From: CAYFUF01 sp964394795
GTDB lineage: Bacteria; Bacillota; Clostridia; Tissierellales; Peptoniphilaceae
Reading direction: 5' to 3'
Assembly (NCBI GenBank): GCA_964394795.1
Contig: CAYMYX010000025.1
Location: 1-23,798 of the forward strand
Length of the DNA: 23,798 nucleotides
The notes beneath the pieces are model-generated. The model had not been told where the DNA came from. It was given only the letters and a program-made list of their open reading frames with translations, and made no database searches. Numbering within the stretch: the stretch's first letter is position 1; each line of letters starts with the position of its first letter. The position numbers were made by a program, and so were the translations under genes. This document shows, piece after piece, positions 22,638 to 23,798 of the stretch.

Positions 22638-23501
22638 CTAATAACGATGCTTTGATTTTTCATGCTTGCTCTTGGCAAGAGCGAGGGCAATCGGCGGACT
22701 GAGAAGAAGGATTACTGCAGTAATTATGGTCAGATAGTAACCAAGATAGAAATCAAGTTGGGGGAGCTCTACTCCCGTTACCGCTGTGAGATAAAAGAAG
22801 AAAGCAGCAAGTAGAATTGCGCTAATGGTTGAAAAAACGATATTCAGCCAGCGCAAGCGGAGTAAGGCAAATAATACAATAATTCCGCCGAGGGCCATCG
22901 TACCGTAACACAATAAGCGGAACATTTGAGTTTCGCCAGATGGGCCTTCCATTAATTCCAGCATATCGACAAGTTCAATCAAACTGAAAGGGCCAACGGA
23001 TATAAAATAACCATCTCCTGGAAATGAAACATAGCCGACGATGGGCAATAGAATCATCAAGAGACCTCCTAGAATAGCGAAGAAGTCAAAAAAGTTAAAT
23101 GCTCTTTTACTAACTACGTTGATCTGGCCAAACTGCTCTTCATAGGAAGGGTACGGTTCATAGCGATAAGCATCATGGTTGCCTCTATAATTGTTCTGTG
23201 ACGGGTGGGGCGTTTGTTGATAAGGATTTGGCCCGTAATAGGGGCTGCTACCCTGATAGTCTTGTGCAAAACTATCCTGTTCTAAGCTCTTCCCACTGTC
23301 TCCATATCGATCTTCTTGGTAGAATGATTGATCAGGTTGATAAGGAGCGTCAGGAGACACCTGACTGTTTTCATTTCTTCTTTCCTTTTGAACCACGCTC
23401 GTTAAGTCTATCCGTTGGGTAGTATCCATGGGTTCCTTGCTTGTATCTAGCCCCTTAGTTGTTCTATCATTTTCAGGGTGCTTCTTCCAATTGTTATTCA
23501 T
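22638..23501 (-). CDS. Membrane protein with long Gln/Tyr/Pro-rich N-terminal tail
   Basis: 287 residues. The first 125 are polar and probably disordered (DQSFYQEDRYGDSGKSLEQD; SPYYGPNPYQQTPHPSQNNY). Four membrane spans follow: FFAILGGLLMILLPIVGYV, LLCYGTMALGGIIVLFALL, VFSTISAILLAAFFFYLTAV and YLTIITAVILLLSPPIALAL; the C-terminus is basic (KSKHEKSKHRY). The layout resembles small Bacillota membrane proteins with a Tyr/Gln-rich cytoplasmic head, but no family or function is recognised. AAGGAGG lies six bases before the ATG, and an extended -10 promoter is visible upstream. Confidence 0.8.
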   Translation of the reverse strand: MNNNWKKHPENDRTTKGLDTSKEPMDTTQRIDLTSVVQKERRNENSQVSPDAPYQPDQSFYQEDRYGDSGKSLEQDSFAQDYQGSSPYYGPNPYQQTPHPSQNNYRGNHDAYRYEPYPSYEEQFGQINVVSKRAFNFFDFFAILGGLLMILLPIVGYVSFPGDGYFISVGPFSLIELVDMLELMEGPSGETQMFRLLCYGTMALGGIIVLFALLRLRWLNIVFSTISAILLAAFFFYLTAVTGVELPQLDFYLGYYLTIITAVILLLSPPIALALAKSKHEKSKHRY

Positions 23502-23555
23502 GATACCTCCTTATTCTGCCTTAACTTACTAGTAGATTATGTTAGATATACCCAG

Positions 23556-23564
23556 ATTATATCA
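23556..23564 (-). promoter_or_regulatory. Extended -10 promoter of the membrane protein gene
   Basis: TGATATAAT on the minus strand, 54 bases before the ATG at 23501: a perfect extended -10. Confidence 0.55.
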
Positions 23565-23643
23565 GCTTGCATGTACCGTATATTAAATTGTTTTTGTTTT
23601 GTTTTTCTTTTCATCATTCCCTCACAATTCAAGTCTCTTACGC

Positions 23644-23679
23644 TATAATCAGAACAAGCAAACGATATTTTAATCGTTT
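23644..23679 (+). promoter_or_regulatory. -10 box and downstream inverted repeat before the transporter gene
   Basis: TATAAT at 23644-23649 is followed by AAACGAT (23660-23666) and ATCGTTT (23673-23679), a seven-base inverted repeat with a six-base spacer between the expected transcript start and the GGAGG. This is a typical place for a repressor operator. Confidence 0.5.
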
Positions 23680-23700
23680 AAGACTTTGTGGAGGAAATAT

Positions 23701-23798
23701 ATGGCATTAGCAATCATTGCTTGGTTAATGGTAATCGTATTCATGACCTTAATCATGCGCAAAAAGCTGAGTCCTTTCACTGCACTGATCATTGTACC
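23701..23798 (+). CDS. Start of a CitMHS-type (citrate/proton symporter-like) transporter, cut by window end
   Basis: The first 32 codons read MALAIIAWLMVIVFMTLIMR and then KKLSPFTALIIVP, which resembles the N-terminus of CitMHS-family citrate transporters (a hydrophobic span, then K-K/R-L-S, then ALIxVP). GTGGAGG lies eight bases before the ATG. Only this fragment is in the window, so the substrate and even the family are provisional. Confidence 0.55.
   Translation, partial: MALAIIAWLMVIVFMTLIMRKKLSPFTALIIV

Noticed and set aside
1..23798. CRISPR array, rRNA genes or intact insertion sequences
   Set aside because: No regularly spaced short repeats, no rRNA-like sequence and no transposase frame were seen.

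Overview
The window looks like a chromosomal segment of a low-GC Gram-positive bacterium (Bacillota; a Lactobacillales-like fermenter would fit). The pointers are strong AGGAGG ribosome binding sites, an OmpR/HK pair, lipoproteins with a short lipobox, a 2-oxoacid decarboxylase with an iron alcohol dehydrogenase, a divergent ThyX, and a tRNA-Ser without encoded CCA. No taxon is proven. Two runs of exactly 100 N (1070-1169 and 5150-5249) are nominal scaffold gaps, and each cuts a gene.

Layout. 41-943 (-): acetamidase/formamidase. 1170-8852 (copy A): decarboxylase lacking its N-terminus, a small hydrophobic peptide, a two-gene ABC exporter, the last codons of a DUF2202 gene beyond the second gap, response regulator, histidine kinase, a convergent Ser/Glu-rich lipoprotein, and the first 46 codons of a maltose-acetyltransferase-like gene. 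That gene ends abruptly at about 8847-8850 in the middle of an FtsX-type permease gene, which is followed by an intact HrtA/MacB-type ATPase (9766-10455). 10534-11682 (-): iron alcohol dehydrogenase, divergent from a full-length decarboxylase. 11910-19614 (copy B): the same series again (decarboxylase, relic of the small peptide, DUF2202 protein, response regulator, kinase, convergent lipoprotein, full acetyltransferase). Here a nuclease-like gene and an inverted-repeat element sit where copy A has the ABC exporter. 19739-23798: more ordinary genes (membrane protein, DUF362 ferredoxin-like protein, tRNA-Ser(CGA), ThyX, a tetraspan membrane protein, and the start of a citrate-transporter-like gene).

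The main result is that a module of about 7.7 kb occurs twice in tandem, as diverged paralogues: the two response regulators differ at about 30 of 227 residues. The non-coding parts are also kept: a 10-bp-arm inverted repeat in the regulator promoter, an 18-nt block before DUF2202, a -35/-10 pair before the acetyltransferase, and the terminator after the decarboxylase. Copy A uses more G/C-ending codons than copy B, and this changes at the broken acetyltransferase/permease junction. That points to a transferred or rearranged segment, or to an assembly join that needs checking.

Working model (inference): the kinase and regulator sense something at the cell surface, where the secreted ferritin-like DUF2202 protein and the Ser-rich lipoprotein act. 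The decarboxylase and the divergent alcohol dehydrogenase convert a 2-oxoacid to an aldehyde and then an alcohol. Nothing in the sequence shows the signal.
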